Positions 1 to 6,245 are shown, numbered from the stretch's first letter. The stretch is 6,259 nucleotides of DNA from CAWKDC01 sp964383495 (GCA_964383495.1 CAYLHG010000032.1:1-6259), one strand, 5' to 3'. Numbers and translations: made by a program. Notes: generated from the sequence alone by a model not told the origin.

Positions 1-40
1 TCAGTGTGATTGTTGTGTTTTTCCAAGCAAAATTTAACAT
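1..40 (-). CDS. 5' end of an unidentified gene, cut by the window edge
   Basis: Reading leftward from position 40, an ATG opens 13 uninterrupted codons (MLNFAWKNTTITL) that run off the left edge. A strong GAGGTG ribosome binding site sits four bases upstream, which is the main reason to call a gene. It lies 39 bp past the stop of the 170-residue gene on the same strand, so it is probably the next cistron of one operon. The N-terminus contains Phe-Ala-Trp at residues 4-6. The 638-residue protein has the same triplet at residues 6-8, and the 170-residue protein has Phe-Asn-Trp at 2-4. The product cannot be identified from so few residues. Confidence 0.6.
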   Translation of the reverse strand, partial: MLNFAWKNTTITL

Positions 41-44
41 TGTT

Positions 45-50
45 CACCTC
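45..50 (-). promoter_or_regulatory. Ribosome binding site (GAGGTG) of the left-edge gene
   Basis: GAGGTG on the minus strand, inside the longer purine-rich AGAGGTGA, lies four bases before the ATG at 40. It is one of the strongest Shine-Dalgarno matches in the window and supports the truncated gene. Confidence 0.6.
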
Positions 51-79
51 TATAGATAATTACTTTAAAAACTAAAACA

Positions 80-592
80 TTAAACCCTTGCCCCCACGCC
101 AGCGCCACTGTCTTCGTGGTGTGTATGCTCATTGTTCAATGCCTGGGTTTTTTCTCGTATATCTCTTATTTGCGCTAGTATGCTGGGGGAAGGGGTGGAA
201 AACTTGTCGGCAGCATCTAGTATGCCGTTGGCAACGCGCAGGGCTTCTTCCTGACCAAATGCTGTTGTATGTTCAAGGTAATACTTAGCCATATAAAGTC
301 CTACTTGGCAGGCAGCATCCCGCTGATAGCATTGTTCAAATTGGTACATTGCGCGACTTGCCAGCACTTTTATATCTTCAAAGTGAGGCTCACCAGTAAA
401 GGGATCGACCCGATTATCCAATAAAGATTGCAAGCTCGCGAAGTTAGTTTGGGCAGCGAAATATAAATCAGCAACAGGTTCCAAAGCATCAGAAGGACGG
501 GCTGGAGACCCTGCAGGACGGTCGCTGGGCCCGTAGATATGACTCCATCCACGGCCACGAAGCCTAAATTGATCATACATCCAATTGAACAC
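80..592 (-). CDS. Hypothetical 170-residue helical protein, operon partner of the effector-like gene
   Basis: I do not recognise the family. The GTG start at 592 is favoured because GAGG lies six bases upstream and an in-frame TAG at 596-598 rules out a longer product; the next start would be the ATG at 580. There is no signal peptide or membrane helix. Residues 1-35 are rich in Arg, Gly and Pro. Residues 37-150 look helical, possibly repeat-like, with cysteines at 88 and 95. The tail (153-170) is polar, with His/Glu followed by Gly-rich sequence. Residues 2-8 (F-N-W-M-Y-D-Q) and 44-48 (YFAAQ) resemble residues 6-12 and 43-47 of the 638-residue protein, suggesting a shared N-terminal module. 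Its position between the effector-like pair and another gene suggests an accessory role such as adaptor, chaperone or second effector. That role is inference. Confidence 0.75.
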   Translation of the reverse strand: MFNWMYDQFRLRGRGWSHIYGPSDRPAGSPARPSDALEPVADLYFAAQTNFASLQSLLDNRVDPFTGEPHFEDIKVLASRAMYQFEQCYQRDAACQVGLYMAKYYLEHTTAFGQEEALRVANGILDAADKFSTPSPSILAQIRDIREKTQALNNEHTHHEDSGAGVGARV

Positions 593-598
593 AAGCTA

Positions 599-602
599 CC
601 TC
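599..602 (-). promoter_or_regulatory. Ribosome binding site that fixes a GTG start
   Basis: GAGG on the minus strand with a six-base spacer to the GTG at 592. The in-frame ATG at 580 has no comparable site, so this element decides the start. A TATACT hexamer at 611-616 just upstream could be a second -10 box, but it has no good -35 partner. Confidence 0.55.
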
Positions 603-674
603 GCAAGCAAAGTATATAAGGTAACATACTTACTCTGGTGAATCAAGCGCAAACACATGTGGGCTGCTTCCATC

Positions 675-698
675 CCGAAAAACGGCCTAGTTTTTCGG
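675..698. repeat. Perfect 9-bp inverted repeat with a 6-base loop
   Basis: CCGAAAAAC at 675-683 and its exact reverse complement GTTTTTCGG at 690-698 flank GGCCTA. The dyad lies in the 246-bp spacer upstream of the 170-residue gene. It begins about five bases after the start predicted from the neighbouring promoter, where an operator or a leader-RNA hairpin would be expected. No U-tract follows on either strand, so a simple intrinsic terminator is unlikely. Confidence 0.6.
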
Positions 699-709
699 AG
701 TACGATTTT

Positions 710-739
710 TATATACCAACCTGGAATATAGATCATCAA
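710..739 (-). promoter_or_regulatory. Candidate sigma70-type promoter for the 170-residue gene
   Basis: On the minus strand TTGATG (734-739) and TATATA (710-715) are separated by 18 bp. Transcription would start near 703, giving a leader of about 110 nt that contains the 675-698 dyad. It would let the 170-residue gene and the left-edge gene be expressed separately from the upstream pair. Only the hexamers and spacing support it, in AT-rich DNA. Confidence 0.3.
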
Positions 740-838
740 CGTACGCTGGTTGCCCAAACTGCAAAAAAATTTGGTCACCTTCTTGCATTGTCTTGGGCGG
801 GAGGTATGGGACGTATAATAGGGATGTTGTTATTGGCT

Positions 839-1171
839 TCACCAGTCTGCTAAAAATCCTCCCATCAACAAGGTAATAATAAACCCCATATCATGAGTAA
901 ATATAAACACAGATAAATAATCCAACCATTTTGGAGGTTGTTTTATATATCGACGATACAATATCCTTATTCCATATGGATGCAATGCACCCATCGCTGC
1001 CCCATATATCGTATTTTGTAAAGGCGACCATGAGAATGTCGGACGAATATACTCATGGTATTTTTTTTCCAAAAAAATACATGTCAACAATCTCATTGGA
1101 AAATACGTAAATAAAAAATATCCAGCAGCCACACCAAAAATATACTCAAAAGTCGATAATGTTGTTCCCAT
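839..1171 (-). CDS. Small membrane protein, candidate immunity protein
   Basis: This 110-residue protein has a clear hydrophobic N-terminal segment (about 7-25), a weaker one (about 51-72) and a strong C-terminal one (about 83-107), separated by basic and aromatic linkers. It should sit in the inner membrane. The frame stays open up to a GTG at 1273, but the ATG at 1171 is preferred because GAGGG lies six bases upstream; the ATG at 1177 abuts that site. The chosen start lies 26 bp inside the end of the 638-residue gene, in another frame, so the two are probably translationally coupled. Small multi-helix membrane proteins encoded directly after pore-forming toxins are typically immunity proteins (colicin immunity proteins; TsiV2 for VasX). 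The immunity role here is inferred from position and topology, since I do not recognise the sequence. Confidence 0.7.
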   Translation of the reverse strand: MGTTLSTFEYIFGVAAGYFLFTYFPMRLLTCIFLEKKYHEYIRPTFSWSPLQNTIYGAAMGALHPYGIRILYRRYIKQPPKWLDYLSVFIFTHDMGFIITLLMGGFLADW

Positions 1172-3062
1172 CTTCATCCCTCGAATAATTAAGCCTATAA
1201 AAAATTGTTCCGCCCATTTCCCCAATAAAATCTCCCGCATACGCCGCAGGTTGGCTAAGTACCGCAGTACCACCTACCACAAACACAATGCTCCAGCCCA
1301 TGGTCATGGGTGCTGCCACCGCTGCCAATCCCGCAGCCAACAAAGCACCTCCGCCGAACCTGCCCGAAAAACCTCCCCACTCTTTATATGTGATTTTTCT
1401 ACACTCATCTTCCCGAGCAACTGTACATGCTTCTTGAATATACTGATGTGTTTTCCAACCATCAAATCCAATCCCTAAATATCCTACTCCTTTCAGGCCT
1501 AAATTTACTTTCTGCACGGCAGCATATAAATCATCTAATGGAACCAAACGGCTTGCAGTCGGTACCCAACGTTGTATGCCCACAAAGGCTTCATTCACTG
1601 CTTTTAAAAAACCATTGCGCGTTACATGCTCTCCTTCCATCAACGTATCTAACATGTTGATGGCGCTTTTATCCATTGCTTTCAACGCATCAGTTCTGGC
1701 TGCTTTAAATGCGGTGTTATGCTCAAAATTATAATTATCTAGTATGTTTTTTATTTTATCTTGGTATATCTCTATTCCCGCCTGCGCTGCCTGAGGAATC
1801 ATCCCTGCTATTTCTGCAGGTGTTTGTGGGAAAACAGGCATCTCATTATCCAACGCATAATAATTTTTTGTTTTTCCTACAGAAGGGGCAAAACTACCCA
1901 TCACTGCAAAATGTTGCGCCAGGAAAGCAGATTCTTCATCCGATTGATTCAGCCGCAATGCATTAATTTTTTTTGCACTATTGTGCAAATCATATTTGAA
2001 TTTTCTAAAAAGCTCATTTTCTTTGGGGAAAATATAGGCAATCTGCCCTGGCTCAATCTTATCTCCTAGATGCGAATTAATGCTTTTAAAGTGTTGAAAA
2101 TGTGCTTCTGTTGCATTCACATACACTGCTTTTACAAAGTCAAACAATTCATATTTTTTAGGTGCAATACAAAACAAAAAATCATCCAATTCGCCAGGCG
2201 CAACAGGCTTTCCATAAAATGAAGTTGTGCTGGATGTGGAAATTTGATGCAACATCAATTTATATTTTTTTATATTTTTAGGTGCAGCTTTTATTAGCAA
2301 GGCTTGAGCCGCTTTTCCTGCGGTTGTTTTACCTTCTTTAATCAGCCATTGTGCCGTATTGCTCGCCATTTCTACACGTGATTTGGCTCTAGCGAGTGCC
2401 TCAAAATCAAAAGGCACGTTGATGCGGCAGTAGTGGTGCGATAATGGTGTGCTTTTTTTGTTATCAAAAAACTCAAAACGATGTTGTGCATAATACAATC
2501 TACACCGGACACGCTGGTACGGCGCATCATCCCTCGTCACTATTGTTTGAACACTTTGAACTTGAACGGGCTGGAAAATACTTTGAAAGTGAGGTGTTAA
2601 TTTTCCTACATCATCGATTCTGAACGTAACGACTGAAACTTCGGCTAACGTTTCTAACGTGGTTAAATATTCAAATAATATAGTGCTGACAAAAGAGATG
2701 GGAATTTCGAGTTCAAACCAGGAATGAATGCGCTCAACCTCATCTTCTGCCATTGTTTCGTTATCTAATCCGGGAAAAGGGGTGTAAGATTCAAACAGCC
2801 CACGAGGGCGTTCAAATTTTTCATACCACGCTTGGGTGCCTTCCTCATAAAAACGCATATCACCCAACGTTTCTGAAGCGATACTCATGCAAATGCGGCG
2901 GCGTACGGTGTGCACATAATGCTGGGCAGAAAAATAAATGGCATCAACAGCACCGTACAATTGCGGATGCCCATAATAAGGATGCGTAGGATTGCGAGCA
3001 TTATGAATGTTTACTAGTTGATAATCTTGCCCATAAAACCAGGCAAATGTTCTTAATGCCAT
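1146..3062 (-). CDS. Large effector-like protein with C-terminal glycine-rich membrane region
   Basis: The 638-residue product has no signal peptide. Its N-terminal region (1-225) is unrecognised and carries F-A-W-F-Y-G-Q at 6-12 and YFSAQ at 43-47. A basic segment (228-270) follows. Residues 312-345 look like the second half of a LysM-type module, with F, N and L spaced before I-x-PGQ at 336-340. A helical region (370-530) leads to a two-cysteine motif (EAC at 544-546, C554) and then a Gly/Ala-rich hydrophobic stretch (563-621). The order LysM-like, helical, EAC...C, glycine-rich segment matches my memory of a pseudomonad family often found near type VI secretion genes; I could not check this. 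A membrane-inserting toxin is the favoured role. The ATG at 3062 has AAGGA eight bases upstream. A membrane protein gene starts within its 3' end. Confidence 0.85.
   Translation of the reverse strand: MALRTFAWFYGQDYQLVNIHNARNPTHPYYGHPQLYGAVDAIYFSAQHYVHTVRRRICMSIASETLGDMRFYEEGTQAWYEKFERPRGLFESYTPFPGLDNETMAEDEVERIHSWFELEIPISFVSTILFEYLTTLETLAEVSVVTFRIDDVGKLTPHFQSIFQPVQVQSVQTIVTRDDAPYQRVRCRLYYAQHRFEFFDNKKSTPLSHHYCRINVPFDFEALARAKSRVEMASNTAQWLIKEGKTTAGKAAQALLIKAAPKNIKKYKLMLHQISTSSTTSFYGKPVAPGELDDFLFCIAPKKYELFDFVKAVYVNATEAHFQHFKSINSHLGDKIEPGQIAYIFPKENELFRKFKYDLHNSAKKINALRLNQSDEESAFLAQHFAVMGSFAPSVGKTKNYYALDNEMPVFPQTPAEIAGMIPQAAQAGIEIYQDKIKNILDNYNFEHNTAFKAARTDALKAMDKSAINMLDTLMEGEHVTRNGFLKAVNEAFVGIQRWVPTASRLVPLDDLYAAVQKVNLGLKGVGYLGIGFDGWKTHQYIQEACTVAREDECRKITYKEWGGFSGRFGGGALLAAGLAAVAAPMTMGWSIVFVVGGTAVLSQPAAYAGDFIGEMGGTIFYRLNYSRDEDGNNIIDF
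1178..1182 (-). promoter_or_regulatory. Internal ribosome binding site for the 110-residue gene
   Basis: GAGGG on the minus strand lies within the last codons of the 638-residue gene, six bases before the ATG at 1171. It places the start at 1171 rather than 1177 or the distant GTG at 1273. Confidence 0.55.
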
Positions 3063-3517
3063 TTTATTATTCCTTTACCTTCCAGGTAATATTTAGGAAG
3101 TATGAAGGAAGCGAAAAATTTTTACAACTATATTATTTCGCCATGGGCGATGCTTTGGTTGGTTTAATAATGGGCCTAACTGCTTTTATTTTATTTCAAG
3201 AAGGAGCAATCGGCGAAAATCAATGGTTTGCGATGAGCAATATTTACACCAAAATTTCTTTGATCACAGTGTCACTTGGAGCAGTATGGTCACTTTATGC
3301 CGGGCGCCGTCAGGCGATCGTAGATGCAGAGCAAAGTACTTATGCAGAACAACTTCTTCCAAACAACATCACTGATAACTCTGTAATTACTTCGCAACAA
3401 AAATATCAGCTGGCATCAGAAAATACGTCTTCTACAGAGTTTAGTTTTTTTACTGCATGCGTGCCTTGTGCTTCACCCCAAGAGAATGCAGGAGGAAAAT
3501 CAGCTCCGACTATCTAA
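3047..3517 (+). CDS. Two-helix membrane protein of unknown function
   Basis: The reading frame gives up to 156 residues and I recognise no family. Two hydrophobic segments, about 34-51 and 68-85, flank a short loop; the second is followed by Gly-Arg-Arg, suggesting a cytoplasmic boundary by the positive-inside rule. The tail (86-156) is soluble, Ser/Thr/Asn/Gln-rich, with a C-V-P-C pair at 138-141. The start is uncertain. ATG at 3047 and 3056 both lack a good ribosome binding site and overlap the first codons of the divergent 638-residue gene. ATG at 3143 would leave 124 residues and keep both helices, but also lacks a site. Residues before 3143 read like ordinary protein, so a longer form is slightly favoured. 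No link to either neighbour can be shown. Confidence 0.55.
   Translation: MFLMPFYYSFTFQVIFRKYEGSEKFLQLYYFAMGDALVGLIMGLTAFILFQEGAIGENQWFAMSNIYTKISLITVSLGAVWSLYAGRRQAIVDAEQSTYAEQLLPNNITDNSVITSQQKYQLASENTSSTEFSFFTACVPCASPQENAGGKSAPTI
3071..3075 (-). promoter_or_regulatory. Ribosome binding site (AAGGA) of the 638-residue gene
   Basis: AAGGA on the minus strand with an eight-base spacer to the ATG at 3062. It supports that start for the effector-like gene and shows that this DNA serves as minus-strand leader. Confidence 0.6.
3099..3127 (-). promoter_or_regulatory. Candidate promoter of the effector-like operon
   Basis: TTGTAA (3122-3127) and CATACT (3099-3104) on the minus strand are 17 bp apart. 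Each matches four of six sigma70 consensus bases. Transcription would start near 3092, about 30 nt before the ATG and ahead of the AAGGA site. The element lies within the 5' part of the divergent plus-strand reading frame, so the two transcription units would overlap at their 5' ends. Confidence 0.35.
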
Positions 3518-3630
3518 TAATTTGAAAAGAAAAAACAATTAAGAGTAGTACTAAATATTTTTACAAAGGGTGTACGCATTTCCTCATCGTTTTCTACTAC
3601 AATGAGAAGACTATCCATCGAGATAAAAAT

Positions 3631-4818
3631 ATGATCCATGACGTTGGTATTATTGCTACCTTAGCCATCGGTTTTGGTCTGGCTTTGGTTTTTGGCTACA
3701 TCGCCGTGCGGTTAAAAATACCTCCTCTGGTGGCTTATATATGCGCAGGAATTGTCATTGGCCCCTTTACCCCTGGCTTTGTGGGTGATGCAAACGTCAT
3801 TAATCAACTGGCTGAAGTCGGCGTCATGCTATTGATGTTTGGGGTAGGATTACATTTTTCGTTAGGAAATTTACTTTCTGTCAAAAAAATCGCTATTCCT
3901 GGTGCTATTGTCCAAATTGTTGCAGCTGTTTCATTAAGTGCATGGGTGGCCTTGGGGTGGGGATGGAGTGTGCCGGAGTCCTTAGTTTTCGGTCTTTGTC
4001 TATCTGTTGCCAGTACAGTTGTGCTGCTTCGTATGCTGGAGTCAAAAAATTTAATCGACACGATTAATGGCCACATTGCTGTCGGCTGGTTAATTGTTGA
4101 AGACTTGGTCATGATTTTTGTATTAGTCATGTTGCCCTCTGTTTCTGTTATTTTAAGTGAACAAGCGGTCAGCAATAATCTTTATTTAGATTTAGGATTT
4201 GCCTTAGTCAAAGTTTTTGCTTTTATTGCTGTGATGATAGTGGTTGGCCGTACGGTTTTCCCGAGAGTACTCGCGTTAGTTGCCAAAACAGGATCCAGAG
4301 AGTTATTTACGCTTTGTACCATTTCAACGGCGGTGGGGGTAGCATTCGGCGCAGCAAAATTATTCGATGTATCCTTTGCTTTAGGTGCTTTTTTTGCTGG
4401 CATGATGCTCAGAGAATCAGAACACAGTCACCGTGTAGCCAATGAATCTCTTCCTCTTCGCGATGCTTTTTCTGTATTATTTTTTATTTCTGTGGGTATG
4501 TTATTTAATCCCAGCATTATTTTATCTGAGCCTATCAAATTGCTTGTAACCTTATCGATTATTTTGGTTGGGAAAACGTTGGTGGCAATACTATTGGTTT
4601 TAGCCTTTCGATATCCGATGAAAACGGCTTTTATTGTAGGGATCAGCCTCGCACAAATAGGTGAATTTTCTTTTATCCTAGCAAGCTTAGGGGTTTCGTT
4701 ATCATTAATTTCTAATCAGACCTATCAGCTTATCCTGGGGGCAGCGATCATTTCAATTGTTTTGAACTCATTTTTGTTTTTGGGGGTTCATAAAAACCCT
4801 GCTGCCATATCAGCATGA
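3631..4818 (+). CDS. CPA2 cation:proton antiporter, YbaL/Kef type, without RCK domain
   Basis: This inner-membrane transporter should exchange protons for K+ or Na+. It follows E. coli YbaL closely through the whole transport domain: PFTPGFV at 45-51, LMFGVGLHFSL at 68-78, ASTVVLLR at 127-134, GWLIVEDLVM with the paired acids E157 and D158 in the ion-binding core, GSRELFTL at 221-228, FDVSFALGAFFAGM at 245-258, K315, and AQIGEF at 341-346. It stops at residue 395, where the membrane part ends. YbaL (558 residues) continues into an NAD-binding RCK/TrkA-N domain, and no such sequence follows here. It may be unregulated or controlled by a separate subunit, or it may be truncated. The ATG at 3631 has only a weak GAG upstream. 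The 113-bp spacer before it is AT-rich, with TACAAT at 3598-3603 but no good -35 partner. Confidence 0.93.
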   Translation: MIHDVGIIATLAIGFGLALVFGYIAVRLKIPPLVAYICAGIVIGPFTPGFVGDANVINQLAEVGVMLLMFGVGLHFSLGNLLSVKKIAIPGAIVQIVAAVSLSAWVALGWGWSVPESLVFGLCLSVASTVVLLRMLESKNLIDTINGHIAVGWLIVEDLVMIFVLVMLPSVSVILSEQAVSNNLYLDLGFALVKVFAFIAVMIVVGRTVFPRVLALVAKTGSRELFTLCTISTAVGVAFGAAKLFDVSFALGAFFAGMMLRESEHSHRVANESLPLRDAFSVLFFISVGMLFNPSIILSEPIKLLVTLSIILVGKTLVAILLVLAFRYPMKTAFIVGISLAQIGEFSFILASLGVSLSLISNQTYQLILGAAIISIVLNSFLFLGVHKNPAAISA

Positions 4819-4862
4819 CCAATGCGAGACGATTAATAGAAAGCGGAAGATGTTTTGTAGGT

Positions 4863-4882
4863 AAGCAAATTAATGCTTGCTT
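4863..4882 (+). terminator. Weak hairpin after the antiporter gene
   Basis: AAGCAA (4863-4868) and TTGCTT (4877-4882) form a 6-bp stem with an 8-base loop, followed by TT then AATT. It is 44 bp past the antiporter stop, in the convergent spacer. The short AT-rich stem and short T-run make it a poor intrinsic terminator, but no better candidate is visible. Confidence 0.2.
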
Positions 4883-4906
4883 TTAATTGGGAGCATCACA
4901 CTCTCA

Positions 4907-5050
4907 TCACTTTTTTGGATTATTTTTACGTATTGAACAGTTTTCATCAGGCTGTTCTTCTTCTTGCTTAGAGGGAACGATTCCTAATAAATGAAGAGTC
5001 ACTTTAGAGATCCTATCATTGATCGCAAGTTGGGATATATGCGGGCTCAC
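4907..5050 (-). CDS. Possible 47-residue small protein or gene remnant
   Basis: In the convergent spacer, 37 bp past the ATPase stop and on the same strand, a GTG at 5050 opens 47 codons. They read like real protein: a mixed helical half (about 1-27, including LAINDRIS and LHLLGIV) and then a very charged tail with four acidic residues in a row broken only by Gln-Pro, ending in basic residues. The ribosome binding site is poor. The frame continues upstream through an in-frame TGA (5063-5065) to an ATG at 5075-5077 that would encode only four residues. This could be a small gene using GTG, or the 3' end of a decayed gene. No family recognised. Confidence 0.3.
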   Translation of the reverse strand: MSPHISQLAINDRISKVTLHLLGIVPSKQEEEQPDENCSIRKNNPKK

Positions 5051-5087
5051 TGATTCCAGTGCTCAATTCGTTATCATGGTGATCGAC

Positions 5088-6230
5088 TCATAATAGTTCT
5101 GGCAAATGCTTCAGCGCATATTCAAATGGCAAGCAAGTAGCTTCTTCTTTGTATAAGATATCATTCCCGCCATAAATCAAAAAACATTTAGCCATGGGGT
5201 ATTCCTCTTTAAATATTTTTAAGCCTTGCAAATCCCTCGTATCTATATAATATTTACGTTTAATTTCGAAAGCCAATAATTGTTTAGGCCCGTAAGCAAT
5301 AAAATCAACCTCAATGCCTGTTTGCGTACGCCAATAATAAATATCGTATTCTTTGCGTAAATAGTCATTGACTGCACGTAGCTCTTGCAAAAATAAACTC
5401 TCATACAGCACGCCCTCTTTTTCTGGCTGCGTATCCAGAACCATCATTGGTCTCAATGTATTGTAAACACCCGTATCAAAGAAATAAAATTTTGGATGTA
5501 ATACTGTTTTTCTTTTTGCTCTTTTATTAAAAACAGGGATACGATAAGCGAGCAAGAGATCGCTCAGTAACTCGAAATAATTGCTAATCGCTTGTGAGCT
5601 TAGGCCTATCTCTCGGGCGATGCTTGCCATATTTAATGTTTCGCCTTGGGAAAAGCTTGTCACTTCCAAGAAGCGTGAGAATACCGATAGATTTCTTGCA
5701 AGACCTTCTTGCATCACTTCCTCACGTAAATATGTTTTCACATAACTTTCAAGATAGCGAGTTGGGTCGGGTTCCGTTGGAATAGAGGGTAATTGCCCGA
5801 ACATCAGAGCCCTACCCAAATCAAAGTCATCTCCCATTTCGATAGCTGTGAGCGGATGCATCGAATAATGGATCGCACGTCCTGCCAATAAATTGATACC
5901 TTTTTTTCGCAGTGCACGCGCACTGGAGCCAGTTAAAATAAATCGATAATGTGCATGCTCAATTAATCGGTGAACTTCATTCAAAAGCTCAGGAAGCTTC
6001 TGTACTTCATCCAGAATAATCCAGTCTTGAAAATGAGGCGGAATATAATCGGATAGGTGTTTGGCATTTCGCTGTAAATGAAGATATATACTAGCATCCA
6101 GGAGGTCGAGGTAAATTGCGTTTGGGAAATGATGCTTAATCCAATATGTTTTGCCCGTGCCTCTAGGTCCAAAAAGGAAGACGCTTTTGGGGTAGTCTTG
6201 AGGGATGTGCAGCAAGCGATGATATACCAT
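5088..6230 (-). CDS. AAA_14 / DUF4143 family ATPase
   Basis: The 380-residue product has the full architecture of this family. Walker A (GPRGTGKT) is at 21-28 and Walker B (IILDE) at 71-75. A sensor-like LTGSSA is at 99-104, and a LLAGRA motif with R118 follows. A winged-helix segment spans about 196-232. The C-terminal DUF4143 region (245-365) carries a PD-(D/E)XK-like set: E277, D309 and E322-x-K324. Length and N-terminus are typical, so the ATG at 6230 is probably right even though no ribosome binding site precedes it. These are cytoplasmic P-loop ATPases, common in bacteria and archaea, often scattered by horizontal transfer, and of unsettled function; nucleic-acid binding is plausible from the domains. 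It stands apart from its neighbours, facing the antiporter gene across the spacer. Confidence 0.93.
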   Translation of the reverse strand: MVYHRLLHIPQDYPKSVFLFGPRGTGKTYWIKHHFPNAIYLDLLDASIYLHLQRNAKHLSDYIPPHFQDWIILDEVQKLPELLNEVHRLIEHAHYRFILTGSSARALRKKGINLLAGRAIHYSMHPLTAIEMGDDFDLGRALMFGQLPSIPTEPDPTRYLESYVKTYLREEVMQEGLARNLSVFSRFLEVTSFSQGETLNMASIAREIGLSSQAISNYFELLSDLLLAYRIPVFNKRAKRKTVLHPKFYFFDTGVYNTLRPMMVLDTQPEKEGVLYESLFLQELRAVNDYLRKEYDIYYWRTQTGIEVDFIAYGPKQLLAFEIKRKYYIDTRDLQGLKIFKEEYPMAKCFLIYGGNDILYKEEATCLPFEYALKHLPELL

Positions 6231-6236
6231 GGGGGA

Positions 6237-6245
6237 AGTATAGCA
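6237..6245 (-). promoter_or_regulatory. Extended -10 element placing transcription start at the ATPase ATG
   Basis: On the minus strand TGC-TATACT is a good extended -10 box: TG, one base, then five of six consensus bases. Counting seven bases on from its last base gives the A of the ATG at 6230. The six bases between are TCCCCC, with no ribosome binding site. The expected -35 lies beyond the window edge. Together these suggest a leaderless message. Confidence 0.4.

Noticed and set aside
751..775. CCAAA and TTTGG pair around an A-run, as a terminator after the small membrane protein gene
   Set aside because: The stem is only five base pairs and has no T-run on the correct side for the minus strand.
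596..778. Minus-strand frame of 60 codons directly upstream of and in frame with the 170-residue gene, separated by one TAG
   Set aside because: This could suggest a longer gene broken by a stop. However, the residues have a composition unlike a real protein, the GTG start has no binding site, and the downstream GTG has its own good one.
638..853. Plus-strand frame of 71 codons starting at GTG, ending convergent with the small membrane protein gene
   Set aside because: It has no ribosome binding site near the GTG, contains the 9-bp dyad, runs antisense to the candidate promoter and matches nothing I know. It is the strongest frame in this spacer, so it is not wholly excluded.
1172..1273. N-terminal extension of the small membrane protein to the GTG at 1273
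   Set aside because: It overlaps the end of the 638-residue gene by a further 100 bp, adds a basic region of shadow-like sequence and has a worse start signal than the ATG at 1171.
3545..3600. GTAGTA and TACTAC inverted pair before the antiporter gene
   Set aside because: The arms are six bases and 44 bases apart, which is expected by chance in AT-rich DNA.
3804..4403. Minus-strand open frames inside the antiporter gene
   Set aside because: They are antisense shadows of a well-conserved membrane protein, with low-complexity Thr/Asn/Ala-rich translations.
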